A stretch of 64,000 nucleotides of DNA, from NCBI GenBank assembly GCA_958009055.1, contig OY253662.1:62001-126000 (forward strand), written 5' to 3'. Of this stretch, positions 9,721 to 20,600 are shown in pieces (position 1 is the first letter of the stretch; each line of letters starts with the position of its first letter). The translations under genes and the position numbers were made by a program. Under the pieces are notes generated by a model. It worked only from the letters and a program-made list of their open reading frames with translations. It was not told where the DNA came from and made no database searches. Origin of the DNA: Choricystis sp. odSpoLacu1 (taxonomy: Eukaryota > Chlorophyta > Trebouxiophyceae).

Positions 9721-11568
9721 TCATTCGTCCTCCGAGTCGTCGTCGTCGTCGTCGTCATCGTCGCGCCGCACCAGGCCAAACCCGGCCGCCGCCGCCCCCG
9801 CCCCCGCGCCCAGGCGCTCCAGGGCGCGCGCATCTGCGTCCGCGCGCCCGCCATCGGCTTCGGGCCCCTTGGCGGCTTCGGAGCGCATGGCCTCGAGTTC
9901 GGCCGCGCGCGCGGCCTCGACCGCAGCGCGCGCGGCCTCCTCCTCGGCCGCCTTCTTGGCGGCTGCAGCGGCGGCCGCGGCTTCAGCCTCGCGGCGGCGC
10001 TCCTCCAGGGCGGCGGCGGCGGCGGCCTCCTTGGCGGCTTTCTCAGCGGCACGCTTGTCCTCCGCCGCGCGCGCCTCCTCCTCGCGCCGCTGCTGCTGCT
10101 GCTCGCGCGACTGGAACTCGGACCACAGGTTGTCGTCTGGGGCGCCACCGCCGGCGGCGGCGGGCGCGGCGGCAGGGGCGGCCGCGTCGGTGGTGGCAGG
10201 GGGGGCAGCACCATCGCCGCCAGCGTCGCCACCACCCGCGACACCGCCACCCAGGCTGGCCCACGCGGACGCGTTGTGCAGGGTGACCTCCTTCTTCTGG
10301 GCGGCCGTCTTTATGATGGCGGGGCCGGCGCCGCCGCCCGGGCGGGTGGCGGAGACGAGGGTCGACACGTCGACGTCGGCGCCGTCGCCCGGCGCGGCGG
10401 GGGCGGCGCCGCCGCCCGACGCGTCGGCGGCTTTGGACCCAACCTCGCCCTGCGACCCGGAGGCCGACCCCCCGCCGGACGCGGCGGGCGCGGGCGCGGT
10501 GGGCGGCACCGCGGCCGCGGCGGCGGGCGGGGGCGGCGGCGCACCAGCGCCACCAGCCGGCGGCGCAGACGGCGGCCGCTCCTTCGCGCCGTGCACGTGC
10601 GGCAGCGCGGCCAGCGCAAACGCGTCCAGCGCCCACAGCGTCTCCCGGGGCAGCGCATCGATGTCCACCTCGATCTCGGCGTCTGCGCCCAGGCCGAGGG
10701 AGGGAACGCCCGCCGCCACAATGTCGAGCGCGGCAGCGAGCTTGTCCGCGGGCAGCTGGCCAAGCGACGCGGACAGCCGCCGCCTCTCCTCAAACGTCAT
10801 GTCCCGTTCATCCGGGCGGGTGGGGCGGGGGGGCGGCGGCTCCCCGGCCGCCCGCGCAGCAGCCGCCAGGGCGCGCAGGTCGCGGTCCAGCGCGCGCGCT
10901 TTCAGGACTGCAGCCGGCGCGCCCGCCAGCTCAAGGTCTTCATCTTTCTGCCGTTCAAGTTCCGCCGCCCACTTGGTCTCCACGGCGGCCGCCGCCCACT
11001 TGCGCTCCCACAGCTCGCACAGCGCGTCCCCCATGCGGCGCACGGGGGTGCCCGCCTTGTTGTAGGTGCGGCAGTTGGAGAAGACGAGGCGCACGTCGGC
11101 GGCGCACTGGGACGGGTGCGTGTACACGCGCCGTGCGGGGGACGCACCCACCGCGGATCCCGACGGCCCGTGCCCGAGCTTGCCCACAACTGTACCCAAG
11201 TCCATGGGGTGCTTGATGATCGTGGGGTAGTCGGGGCAGCGCAGCGCGACCGGGTCGACCGGCCGGTGAAACGGCGCCGAGTCGCGGTGGCGCATCAACG
11301 TTTTGACGATGGTTGTGCACTGCTGCCACAGCAGGGCGACGCGGCGCTCGCGGTCGTGCTCCACGCGGGCGCGCTTGCCGGCGGGGCCCTCGGGCAGGGG
11401 GGGTCGCTTCTTGCCTTTGGAGGGGGCGAGGCCACCCTTGCCGGGCGGCAGCGCGGCGCGCACCTCGGCCAGCTGGCGCTCCACGGCGGCCCGCTGCTCG
11501 GCCAGGGAGGCGAGCTCGGCCTCCAGGGCGGCGCGGCGCTCGGCCAGGCGGGCGGGGTCGTCCGTCAT
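9721..11568 (-). CDS. BET-family bromodomain + NET domain transcription factor (GTE-like)
   Basis: Single-exon 615-residue chromatin reader. An N-terminal coiled coil (residues 1-45) and a basic stretch precede one bromodomain (about 75-190) with the acetyl-lysine-pocket features PDYPTIIKHPMDLGTV and NCRTYN. A NET domain (about 252-320) begins MTFEERRRLSASLG and contains EIEVDIDALP. The middle is Ala/Pro-rich. Residues 450-570 form a charged coiled coil (EEEARAAEDKRAAEKAAKEA), and the protein ends in an acidic tail of nine aspartates followed by SEDE. One bromodomain plus NET is the plant GTE layout, as opposed to the double-bromodomain animal BRD2/3/4. It is expected in the nucleus, binding acetylated histones. 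Confidence 0.92.
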   Translation of the reverse strand: MTDDPARLAERRAALEAELASLAEQRAAVERQLAEVRAALPPGKGGLAPSKGKKRPPLPEGPAGKRARVEHDRERRVALLWQQCTTIVKTLMRHRDSAPFHRPVDPVALRCPDYPTIIKHPMDLGTVVGKLGHGPSGSAVGASPARRVYTHPSQCAADVRLVFSNCRTYNKAGTPVRRMGDALCELWERKWAAAAVETKWAAELERQKDEDLELAGAPAAVLKARALDRDLRALAAAARAAGEPPPPRPTRPDERDMTFEERRRLSASLGQLPADKLAAALDIVAAGVPSLGLGADAEIEVDIDALPRETLWALDAFALAALPHVHGAKERPPSAPPAGGAGAPPPPPAAAAAVPPTAPAPAASGGGSASGSQGEVGSKAADASGGGAAPAAPGDGADVDVSTLVSATRPGGGAGPAIIKTAAQKKEVTLHNASAWASLGGGVAGGGDAGGDGAAPPATTDAAAPAAAPAAAGGGAPDDNLWSEFQSREQQQQRREEEARAAEDKRAAEKAAKEAAAAAALEERRREAEAAAAAAAAKKAAEEEAARAAVEAARAAELEAMRSEAAKGPEADGGRADADARALERLGAGAGAAAAGFGLVRRDDDDDDDDDSEDE

Positions 11569-12039
11569 GGCGTGTGTGTGGGGGGGGGGAATGGAGAAAG
11601 GCGGCGCCAGGAAAAAAAAAGCGACGGCGCACGCGTGCTCTTCACTCGCGCACGCTCTCAGCTCGCGCGCTCCACGGGCGTGTTGAACACGCTCTCAGTC
11701 CGCTCGCGCGAGGGGCGTCGCGCGCGCAGGCGGCCGAGTGGAGGGTGGCAGAGGCCGCCGCTCGTAAGAGAGCTGGCACTCACGCGGGGGCGGGGGGGGG
11801 GGCGGGGTGTGCCGGCGGCCGCCACCCGGAGCACCGGGTGCGGGAGGGAACCCTCCGGCGCCACGCGCGGCGAGATCGAGGTGGGGTGGGGCGGGGCGAG
11901 CGAAGAGGGGCGCGCGCTGCGGAAAGCGGCGGCAAGACTGTTTGACGATTTTCCGGCCCCCCTTCCCTCACATTCCTGTTGTTGCCCGATTGTGCCTAGA
12001 CCGGGCTGCACAAACAACGCACACACAGCCTCAATCCTG
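11569..12039. promoter_or_regulatory. Divergent promoter region (BET / NOL)
   Basis: 471 bases between two divergent start codons. It contains C/G runs near 11581-11589 and 11791-11805 and a more AT-rich section close to the NOL start. No TATA box or other named element is clear. The open frame running through it is an extension of the NOL frame without protein-like composition. Confidence 0.5.
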
Positions 12040-12972
12040 ATGCAGGCCGCCACCACACGACCCTTGCGCCCTCGCCCCACATCCGCCCGCACCCGCCGCG
12101 CCCCCGCCCCGCCGACCGCGCTCCGCGTCGTCGTCACGGGCGGCTCCCGCGGCCTGGGCGCGGCCATGGTGGACCAACTGCTGGCTGCCGGGGACGATGT
12201 GGTGTGGTGTTCACGCTCGGTGGATGAGCAGGAGGGTGCGCGTGCCGTCGCGCCGGGTCAAGTCGCTCTTGCCGTTGCCGCCGACGTCGGCGTCCCCGGC
12301 GACGCGGCCCGCCTGGCCGCCACCGCGCTCACCGCCTTCGGCGGCGCACTACCCCACGCCTGGATCAACAACGCGGGAGTGGCGGTTTTTGCTCCCGTGG
12401 CGGATGCAGAAGAAACCGACATCGTGCGCGTCGTCGCGACGAACGTCGCGGGCTCCCTCCTGGGCACGCGCGCCGCCCTGCGCCTGGTCAAGGAGGCTGA
12501 GGCGGATGCCGCCTCCCCACCACACGCTCTCCACATCTTCAACATGGATGGCGCGGGGTCGGACGGTGGCCCGACCCCCGGGTTTGCGTCCTACGGCGCG
12601 ACCAAGGCCGCCCTCACCCAGCTGCACCGGTCGTTGCGTGCGGAGGTGGCGGCCGACCCTGAATTATCTGGCAAAGCTGCCGTGCACCGCTTGAGTCCTG
12701 GAATGATGTTGACTGATCTGCTGCTTCAAGAACGCGCCCTGGCCCGCTCCCGCGCGCGCTGGTTTGTCAACGCGCTGGCTGAGCCCGCCGAAGACTCGGC
12801 CGCGTTCCTGGTGCTCCGCGTGCGGCAGGTGGCGGCGGGCCCCGCCACCAGTGGGCCCGAAACCGCGCCGACGGCCACCTTTTTGACGCGCGGGAAAGCG
12901 TTGGCCCAGATCGCGGCCAAGGCCCTGTTTGGGGCGCGCAAGGGCAAGTGGGTGAGCGAGGATGAAGAGTGA
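12040..12972 (+). CDS. NOL: Chlorophyll(ide) b reductase, NOL/NYC1 type
   Basis: Short-chain dehydrogenase of 310 residues that reduces the 7-formyl group of chlorophyll b to 7-hydroxymethyl chlorophyll a using NADPH. The first 28 residues are a transit-like Arg/Pro/Thr/Ala stretch. The nucleotide fold shows TGGSRGLG (near 33), the family has NNAG, and the catalytic pair is YGATK. FNMDGAGSDG and SPGMMLTDLLL are signatures of the NYC1/NOL group and separate it from general SDRs. It lacks the long N-terminal membrane part of NYC1, so NOL is the better fit. It lies 14 kb from HCAR, the next enzyme of the pathway. Confidence 0.92.
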   Translation: MQAATTRPLRPRPTSARTRRAPAPPTALRVVVTGGSRGLGAAMVDQLLAAGDDVVWCSRSVDEQEGARAVAPGQVALAVAADVGVPGDAARLAATALTAFGGALPHAWINNAGVAVFAPVADAEETDIVRVVATNVAGSLLGTRAALRLVKEAEADAASPPHALHIFNMDGAGSDGGPTPGFASYGATKAALTQLHRSLRAEVAADPELSGKAAVHRLSPGMMLTDLLLQERALARSRARWFVNALAEPAEDSAAFLVLRVRQVAAGPATSGPETAPTATFLTRGKALAQIAAKALFGARKGKWVSEDEE

Positions 12973-13185
12973 AATGCACTGTGTGTAACTGGGTGATCAC
13001 GTCGGCTTCTGAAAGTCTTGGGCCAGGGCGTGCAGGTCGTTGCAGGCTTCATGCAGGCGTTGGTTGCCGTTGGGGCGCTGCGACGACAAGTGGGCAAAAC
13101 AAAACACACTCGACGTCAGTGTGCGGGGCAAATTTGTGTTTCGCCGTCCTCCGCCCCACCCCCCCCCACCCCTCGAAACCCCTCG

Positions 13186-15574
13186 ATGGCGACAGAAGTC
13201 GACACTCCAGCCCCCCCTGATTGGCGGGACCTGCCGGACGACCTCACGCTGGCCGTGCTGGAGCTGACTGACGCGGCGACAAGGCAGCACGTTGCGCCCT
13301 TGGTACGGTGGGGCGTTGGTGTCGTTTTTCGGCCGTGGGGGCAGTGCTGCGCACGCAACCTGCAGGCGTGAGTGTCGAATGTGCAAAGTGACGCAGGGTG
13401 TGGGCGCGGGCGGGGCAGCGGGAGAGGGCGCGCGGGGGGGAGGCCGAGTTTCCCGCTCGCACGCGCCCGCCAACCACAAACGAAGCAACGCCGTCGTCTC
13501 CTCCCGACACCTCCCTACCGCCCACAGGTGTGCCGCGCCTGGCTCGACCTGCTGGCCTGCCCCACCGCCGCCCGCCAGCTGTACGCGACCGTCGTCATCG
13601 ATGGCCGCCCGTCCGACGGGGACGCCGACGACGAGCGCGGCGCGCGCTGCGCGCTCGTCGCGCGGCACGCGGCGCGCGCGCTCGCGGCCTGGCTGGACGC
13701 GCGCGCGCCCGCGGTCCGGTGAGAGTGTTGAGTGGGTTTGTGTGCGTGTGTGTGCGCGCGTTCTGTGCGCCCCAAAAAACCCTAACCAAACGCCTTTCAA
13801 CCCACCCTCTCTCTCACCCAGCCGCCTGTCCGCCACACACGCCATCCTCCCCCCCGACGCCTGGCTCCCCATCCTGGATTCCCTCTCCTCCCTCACCGAG
13901 CTCAACCTGACCGGCGACACCGCGCGCTCCGTGCCATGGCGGGCCCTGCCGCGCGGCCTGGCCGCGCTGAAGGTGACTGATTGTGAAGGGTCGCTCAACG
14001 CAGAGGCGCACCTCGCCCACCTGCCGCCCTCGCTGACCTCCCTCCACCTGCTGGCCGCTGGAGCGCCTGACGGCCACGGCCTGCTGCGCTCTGGCCGTCC
14101 CTTCTTAGCCGGCTTTCCCACCCCCGCCCTCGCGTTGACGCAGTTGAAAGACCTCGCCCTCGCGTCGCGCGGCGTGCGCGCCCTCCCGCCCGACATCGCG
14201 GCGCTCTCCTTCCTCACCCGCCTCTCCGTCCGCCACGCCGGCATGGTCACCCTGCCCTCCGAACTGGGCGACTTGCCCCGCCTGGCCTCCCTGGACCTGG
14301 CGGGCAACAAGCTGCTGCGGTCGCGCGGCGCGCGCGCAGCGCTCGCGCCGCTGCCGCGCCTCGCGCGCACCCTCACCTCGCTCGTCCTGTCGTCCAACGC
14401 CTCCAGAGCTGACGACACGGAATTACCCGGGTGCGTGCTGGGCACGCTGACCCGCCTGGTGGAGCTGCGGGCCGCCCACAACACGCGGCTGGCTGTGCCG
14501 GGGGCGCTGTCCAAGCTGACCGCACTCTCCCTCCTCGACCTGCGCGCGTGCGACCTGCACGACTACCCGCCCGCCCTGGCCGCCCTGCGTGGCGTAGCCA
14601 CCCTGCTGCTGGGCGGCAACAGGCGCATCGCGGCGGGGGGGCTGCCCTGTTCGAATGCGCTGGCGGACCTGGAGGCAATGATGGCGGCGTCGCCGACCGC
14701 GTCGTCGTCGTCGTCATCGCCGGTGGCGTCTTCGCCCTCGCCCCGCCTCACCCGCTGCTGCTCCGACTGCTCAGACAGTGCTGGTGCAGCCGCCCTGACG
14801 GCGGCGGTGTCCGCTCTGGCGGCGGCGCCGTCCACGCCGCCGACGGGAGGCTTCACGCCGCGCGCGCGGGCGCCCCCCCCGACACCCGCGACTGCCGCCG
14901 CGTCGCCTCCCTCCACCCCGCCCACCGGCCGCCCCCCGCTGCGCCCGCCCCTGCGCACCGCGGTCGGCCAACTGGTGCGCGTGCGCGAGCTGGACCTGTC
15001 GCGCGCGGGGTTGGCTGCCCTGCCGCCGTCGGCGGCCGCGCTGACGGCACTGACTTCACTGCGCGTGTGCGGCGCGTCGTCGTACCCGGGCGTCGGCTTT
15101 GACTGGCCCTCCCTGGCGCACGCCTCGTCTCTGAGGTTGCTGGACGTGTCAGGATCATACATGGAGGAGTTGCCCGCCGTCCTGGCCGACCTGCCGGCGC
15201 TGCGCTTGCTGCGCGCGTGCGAGTGTGGGCTCGTGAGGGTCGGCGCGCGCGTGGCCGCGTCCATGACCGCCCTCACCTCCATCGCGCTGGACGGCAACCG
15301 CCTGGCCCTGCTGCCTGCAGCCGAGCTGGCCTCCATGCCCCGCCTGGAGACGGCCTCCCTGGTGGACAACGTGGCCATGCAGCTGCCGGCCGACCTGGCC
15401 GCGCTCGCGCGTGCGTGCTCGTTGACGCGCCTCGACGCGCGCAAGCACGCGCGCGGGGTGGGGGGGCGCGTCCCCCCCTGGTCCACCACGTCGCTGTGGC
15501 GGCTGGCCCGGGCATACCCGGCGCTGGCGGAGGCGGCGCCGGGGCGCGACTGGAGCGCGGTGTTGTTGTTGTGA
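13186..15574 (+). CDS. F-box/leucine-rich-repeat protein
   Basis: A 686-residue protein from exons 13186-13302, 13528-13718 and 13822-15574. The junction HVAPLV-CRAWLDLL completes an N-terminal F-box (DWRDLPDDLTLAVLELTD, then VCRAW). It is followed by many leucine-rich repeats, for example LTELNLTGDTA, LPRLASLDLAGNKL, LTALSLLDLRACDL and LTSIALDGNRLALLP. A low-complexity Ser/Thr/Pro insert (about 425-510) splits the LRR array. The likely role is the substrate-binding subunit of an SCF ubiquitin ligase. The substrate cannot be inferred. Confidence 0.85.
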
Positions 15575-15596
15575 AGAGAGAGAGAGAGAGAGAGAG
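15575..15596 (+). repeat. (AG)11 microsatellite
   Basis: Perfect AG dinucleotide repeat starting directly after the stop codon of the F-box/LRR gene. A second (AG)7 lies at 15709-15722. Similar GA tracts follow several genes in this window. Confidence 0.9.
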
Positions 15597-15805
15597 TTGA
15601 GTGGGCATGAGTTTTTGGGAATGAGATTCACTTGATTTTTTGCACCCCTGCCCCACACCCCAAACCCCGCCCGCATGCTATGCTGAATGCACACAAAGCA
15701 CACGCATAAGAGAGAGAGAGAGCGAATGATGAGAGACGAGGGTGCATTTTTCAATTGGTAAAAAAAGAACACGACTGCCCTGTAACAACAACACACGGAA
15801 ACATT

Positions 15806-17509
15806 TCAAAGCTTGCTCACCGGCACCCCTCCCCCACCGCCACCATACAGCTGGCGCAACTTTTTCTTGTCGATTTTGCCGGTGGCCGCCAGCGGGATCT
15901 CGTCCACAATCAACACGCGGTCGGGCACCCACCACGGCGCGAGCCGCGCCTTTAGAAACGCTTGCACCTCTGCCTCGGTGGGTGGGTGCGCAGCATCCGC
16001 CGCCCGCACCAGCAGCAGCGGCCTCTCCGTCCACTTGGGGTGTGGGACGCCGATGCAGGCAGCCTGCGTGACTCCTGGTGCGCCCGTCGCAGCATTCTCA
16101 ACTGCCACGCTCGACACCCACTCGCCGCCCGATTTGATTATGTCTTTGGCGCGGTCCACCAGGTTGATCCAGCCCTGTGAATCGATGGTGGCCACGTCCC
16201 CCGTGCCAAAGAAGGCGGTGCCGTCGGGCGCAGTGGCGGAGGAGGGCGCCCGATAGTAAGATTCAACAACAAAGGGACCAGCCACCTGCAGCTCGCCCGC
16301 TGCCACGCCATCATGGGGCAGAGGGCGGCCCGCGTCGTCCACTATGCGGGCGTCGATCATGAGGCCGGGGCGGCCCTGCTTGGCCCGGCGCGCGCGCGTT
16401 TGGGCGGGGGTCTCGTGTGCAGTTGCGAGCGTCGGACCCTGGCACGTGCCGAGGGGGGACAGCTCAGTCATCCCCCACATGTGTTTGACTTCGACGCCCA
16501 GCTTCTCAAACGCGTCAAACATGGAGGGAGGGCAGGCGGCACCCCCGATGGCGACGGCGGTCAGCGTGCCGAGTGGTCGGTGGGGCGACGCGCCGCCACC
16601 GCTGCCCGCCACCGCGTCCAGCAGCCCAGTAAAGACGGTGGGCACGTCAGCTGCCATAGTCACCCCAAACCTTGCCACGGCCGCCACCAGGGCGGTGCCC
16701 CCGGTGTGGCGGCCGGGCAGCACAAGCGCGGCTCCCACCATCGGGGCAGCGTGGGCCAGGCCCCAGCTATTGGCGTGAAACAGCGGCACAGAGGCCAACA
16801 CAACTGATGTTGATGTCACGTTTAGCGCATCCCCGTGCGAGGCGGAGAGGGCGTGGAGGTAGTTTGATGAGTGAGTGTACACCACTCCCTTCGGCTTGCC
16901 CGTCGTGCCTGACGTGTAGCACAAACCGGCCGGCGCGTTGTCTGAAGTGGGCAGAGCCGGCCACAGTGGGGAAGCGTGGAGCGAGTGTGCACTGACCAAA
17001 GCTTCATAGTCGAGCCACGTGGCGCCATCGCCCACACACGCGCCGTTCGAGTCACGCGTCAGGGCGATCCAGGCGCGCACACGGGGCAGGCGGGGGCGCA
17101 GGGAGGCAGCCAGCTGCAGATAGTCGCCATCAAAAGCAATGATGGTGTCGCCACCGTGCTGCGCGATCCACGCTAAGTCGTCCGCGTGCAGCCGTGGATT
17201 CAGAGTGTGCAGCACTGCACCACACCCAGCGGCCGCATACCACAGCGCCAGGTGGGCTTCCGAGTTGAGGGCGAGCGTGGCGACGCGGTCGCCCGGGCGC
17301 ACGCCGAGAGCGACCAGGGCGCGCGACGCGGCGAGAGCGCGCGCCCGCACGTCGGCCCAGGTGCGTGTGTCGGTGGTGCCGTCCGCCAGCAGGGAGACGA
17401 CGGGCACCGTGCCAAACCAGCGGGCGGCGCGGTCGAGCAGGTCGGTCAGCAGCAGGCCGCGCGACGTCGACTGGGGGCCGCCCCGGGTGGCGCGGCGGGG
17501 CCACCGCAT
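15806..17509 (-). CDS. Fatty acyl-CoA synthetase, peroxisomal (SKL C-terminus)
   Basis: Single-exon 567-residue member of the ANL adenylating superfamily, which activates carboxylic acids to acyl-CoA with ATP. Seen: the phosphate-binding loop YTSGTTGKPKGV; VPLFHANSWG; the A5 motif WGMTELSPLG; the A7 region FGTGDVATIDSQGW followed by the hinge DRAKDIIKSGGEWVSS; and the A10 lysine in AATGKIDKKKLRQLYG. The last three residues are SKL, a canonical PTS1, so it should enter peroxisomes. It resembles medium/long-chain acyl-CoA ligases of the AlkK and plant AAE type. Chain length preference cannot be read from sequence. Confidence 0.9.
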   Translation of the reverse strand: MRWPRRATRGGPQSTSRGLLLTDLLDRAARWFGTVPVVSLLADGTTDTRTWADVRARALAASRALVALGVRPGDRVATLALNSEAHLALWYAAAGCGAVLHTLNPRLHADDLAWIAQHGGDTIIAFDGDYLQLAASLRPRLPRVRAWIALTRDSNGACVGDGATWLDYEALVSAHSLHASPLWPALPTSDNAPAGLCYTSGTTGKPKGVVYTHSSNYLHALSASHGDALNVTSTSVVLASVPLFHANSWGLAHAAPMVGAALVLPGRHTGGTALVAAVARFGVTMAADVPTVFTGLLDAVAGSGGGASPHRPLGTLTAVAIGGAACPPSMFDAFEKLGVEVKHMWGMTELSPLGTCQGPTLATAHETPAQTRARRAKQGRPGLMIDARIVDDAGRPLPHDGVAAGELQVAGPFVVESYYRAPSSATAPDGTAFFGTGDVATIDSQGWINLVDRAKDIIKSGGEWVSSVAVENAATGAPGVTQAACIGVPHPKWTERPLLLVRAADAAHPPTEAEVQAFLKARLAPWWVPDRVLIVDEIPLAATGKIDKKKLRQLYGGGGGGVPVSKL

Positions 17510-17673
17510 TGTGTGCGTTCGCCGGCGGTTGGTGAGTGTGCAAACGCGCCGGCCTCCCCTGCGCCGCCAATGTGGGGGAGGAGGGGGCCGCGGCCGACGC
17601 GGCGAGAGAGAACCGAAACGAAATTCGTTGTCAACGTTTGTCGCTGTTTTTCATGCTCACGCTCATCACACTC

Positions 17674-20600
17674 TCACGCCTTCACCCTTTTTGCCCTGCC
17701 CCCCCCGCCACCACCCACCTTGCCACGCCCACGCTTGCCACGCGGGCTGACCGGGTCGACGTTTTCGTCACCTCCCACATCCTCGTCTTCCACCACGCCG
17801 CCCCCGCCTGCCGCCGCCAGCGTCGCCTCTGCCTCGGCCAGCGCCGCGTCGGCAGCAGCCAGCCTCGGCCGCAGGCGGGCCTCTGCACGCTCCAGCTTGG
17901 CGGCAGCAGCTTCAGACGCTGATGTGGCGGCGTCGCGCGCGTCCAGGGCTGCGGCCAGGGTTTCCAGAGACGCAGCGCGCGCGGCCGCGTCGGCGGCCGC
18001 GCCAAAGCGGCCGCTGCCGCCGCCACCGCCGCCACCCACCCCAAACCGCCAGGGCGCCCTGTCCACAGGCGTCACCACAAACGAGGAGCCCGACACAATG
18101 CCTTTGGACGTGATGCGGCGGCCGTCCAGGGTGACGATGTCGCCGCACCCCGCGCGCAGGCCGCGCGCGAGTGCTTCGCGGTAGCGGGAGGCAGCGTCCA
18201 GGGACTCAAACACCAGGGTCTGGCCCAGGAGGCCAAACAGGAGGCCGGCCCTGTGGCCACGGCGCAGGGGGCGCACCAGGTTGAAGGCGTAGCCGCAGCA
18301 ACCGTCGGGCCACTCGTCGGCGCGCGGCACACCGCGCGGCGGAGGGGGGGCTGCGCCACCACCCCTGCCCGCCCGCGCCGCCAACGCGCGCGCATGAGGC
18401 AGGGGCAAAGGCAGCGGGTCGTCCGCGCCGTCGCAGGCGGCGGCCGCGAGCGCGCGCGTCGCGTCGCCCGCGCCGTCCCAGCCCGGGGGTGGGCCCGACC
18501 GCCCGCCGTAGGCTTGCACATGCGTCAACGCCAGCACATCAGGCGCGGGCAGGCCGTCCGCCTCCAGGGCGGCCGTCAGGTCGCGGCGGGCGGCGTCGTC
18601 GGGGACGACGACGACGGCGAGCAGGCCGCGAAACTGGGCAGCCAGGACAGCGCCCAGGGCAGAGTCACTGACAGCCGCCAACCTAGCCAACACGCCCACG
18701 ACGCCTGGGCGAGCCAGGGCGGCGTCCACGGCGCGGGTCGGCGGCTTGCCGGGGGGGCCGTAGCGGCCGGGCTCGCCCGCGCCGGCGGCCGGGGCAGACG
18801 CGGCGGCCGCGGCGGCAGCACGCGCCGCGCGCGGCGAGTCGGGGGCGCCCGCCCCCACGGCGCGGCGGGCGACGGTCACAGCTTTGGTGGCGTCCCGCAG
18901 GTCCCGGGACGCGGCGGCAGCGGCGGCGGCGGCGGCATCTAAACGGGCAGTGATCTCGTCGCGCGCCGCTTCTGCCGCCGCGCGCGCGCGGACGACGCGG
19001 CGCGCAGCTCGTCCGCGCCCGCGCCGTCGGGTGTGATGAGGGCAGGGGCACTCCACCCGTCCACAGGGGCACCCCGGCGGGAGGGGGCGACGGAGGCGAT
19101 GAGGCGGAGGTCGAGGGGGGGGCCGCCCGCGAGGGGGCCGGTCCCCTCGGCGACCGCGACCCGCGCGAAGAAGGCGCGCCCCGCTGCATCCGTGGCCACG
19201 GGGGCGGCAGCAGGGGTGTCGAGGGTGGGTAGGTGGCTGTCGCCACCACCACCACCACGTGTCGAGCCAACAGCTTCCAAACGCAGCATCACCCGCGCGC
19301 CGCGTTCGGCGACCGGGTTGCCGTGCGCGTCCACCAGCTGGAACGCGACGCCGCCGGGAAAAAGGGAGCGGGAGGAGACGTCGCCCCGCGTGGCCGCGGT
19401 CAGGGTGGGGGCGGTGGGACGGGGGTCGGGGGCGAGGGCGGCCGCGGCGCCCGGGGCGACCGCGATTTCGACAGCCGGCGACCGCAGCGGGCCGCCACCG
19501 CCCAGCTCGTCCCGCGTCTCCGCGTACTCGGCTGCGGCAGAGTAGGTGCCTGCTTCCGTCAGGCCGGCGTCCGTGGTGACGGAGAAGGCGGCCGCGTCGC
19601 CATCAACCGGGGTCGCGGCCATGCACGCGACGCGGTCGCCGCTGGGTGACGTCACGCACAGCGTCAGCCCAGCTGCCGCGACGGCAGCTGCCAGAGGCTC
19701 ACCGTCATCCGTGACGACGTCAACCACCAGGGTGAGGGCGTCGCCCGCGGTCAGGGGGCCTGGCGGCGCGGCCGCGCGGCTCACAGACACCGACGAAACC
19801 GTGTTGACGCGCGCCAGCGTCACCGCCAGCTCCCCAAACTCGGCAGCCAGGGAGCGAGACGCGGGCTTGACGCGCACAGCGTAGGTGCCGGGGCCGTCAT
19901 CCGCGGCCAGCTTGACGTCGGTGAAGACGGCGACGCCGTCGGCCAGCGCCGCGCGGCCGCGCGCGACGACTTTGGCGGCGCGCCCGCTGCCGTCGTCGGC
20001 CAGGGCGCCCGGGGCGAGGGCGACGTCGGGGCCGGTCAGGGGCACCGTATTGCCCCACCCATCCAGCACGCGGGCCACGACGCGGGGCAGGGTGGGGGCC
20101 AGCCCGCGCGGCGGGTGGGGCAGCGGGTCGAGCACGAGGCGGGCAGGCACACCCGGCCCCACATCCACCTCCAGCGCGTCGGGCGTCAGGCGGGACGCCC
20201 CCCTCCGCCCGCCTGCGTCGCGCGCGTGCAGGGCGACGCGGACGGACGGGCCGGTCAGGGTGAGGGTGATGGTGTGCACGTCCCCCGCGGCGCCGCCGCT
20301 CGACGCTGAGGCAGGGGCCCAGGCACGCGTCCACGTGGCTTCATCCCAGGCCAGCGTGGTGGCGCCATCGTTGTCGCCAGACGTGGACGGCACAGGCACG
20401 AGCACCGGGTCCGGCAGGTCGGCCCGCCCCGCCGCGGAGCGGGGGCAGCGGTTGCCGCGCGCGTCTAGAGCTTCGACGTCGACACAAAATGGGACGCCCA
20501 CACGGGGCGCGCTGTCGTCGCCATCATTGCCCGCCAGGCGCAGGGACCAGGTGGCGGGCGGGCCAGGGGCGGACGCAACCAGCAGGCCGGCTTCGAGAAC

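Noticed and set aside
9700..12972. A 1,090-codon + strand open frame
   Set aside because: Its first 780 codons are the antisense of the BET gene and intergenic DNA, with repetitive Arg/Gly composition. Only the end from 12040 is the real NOL frame.
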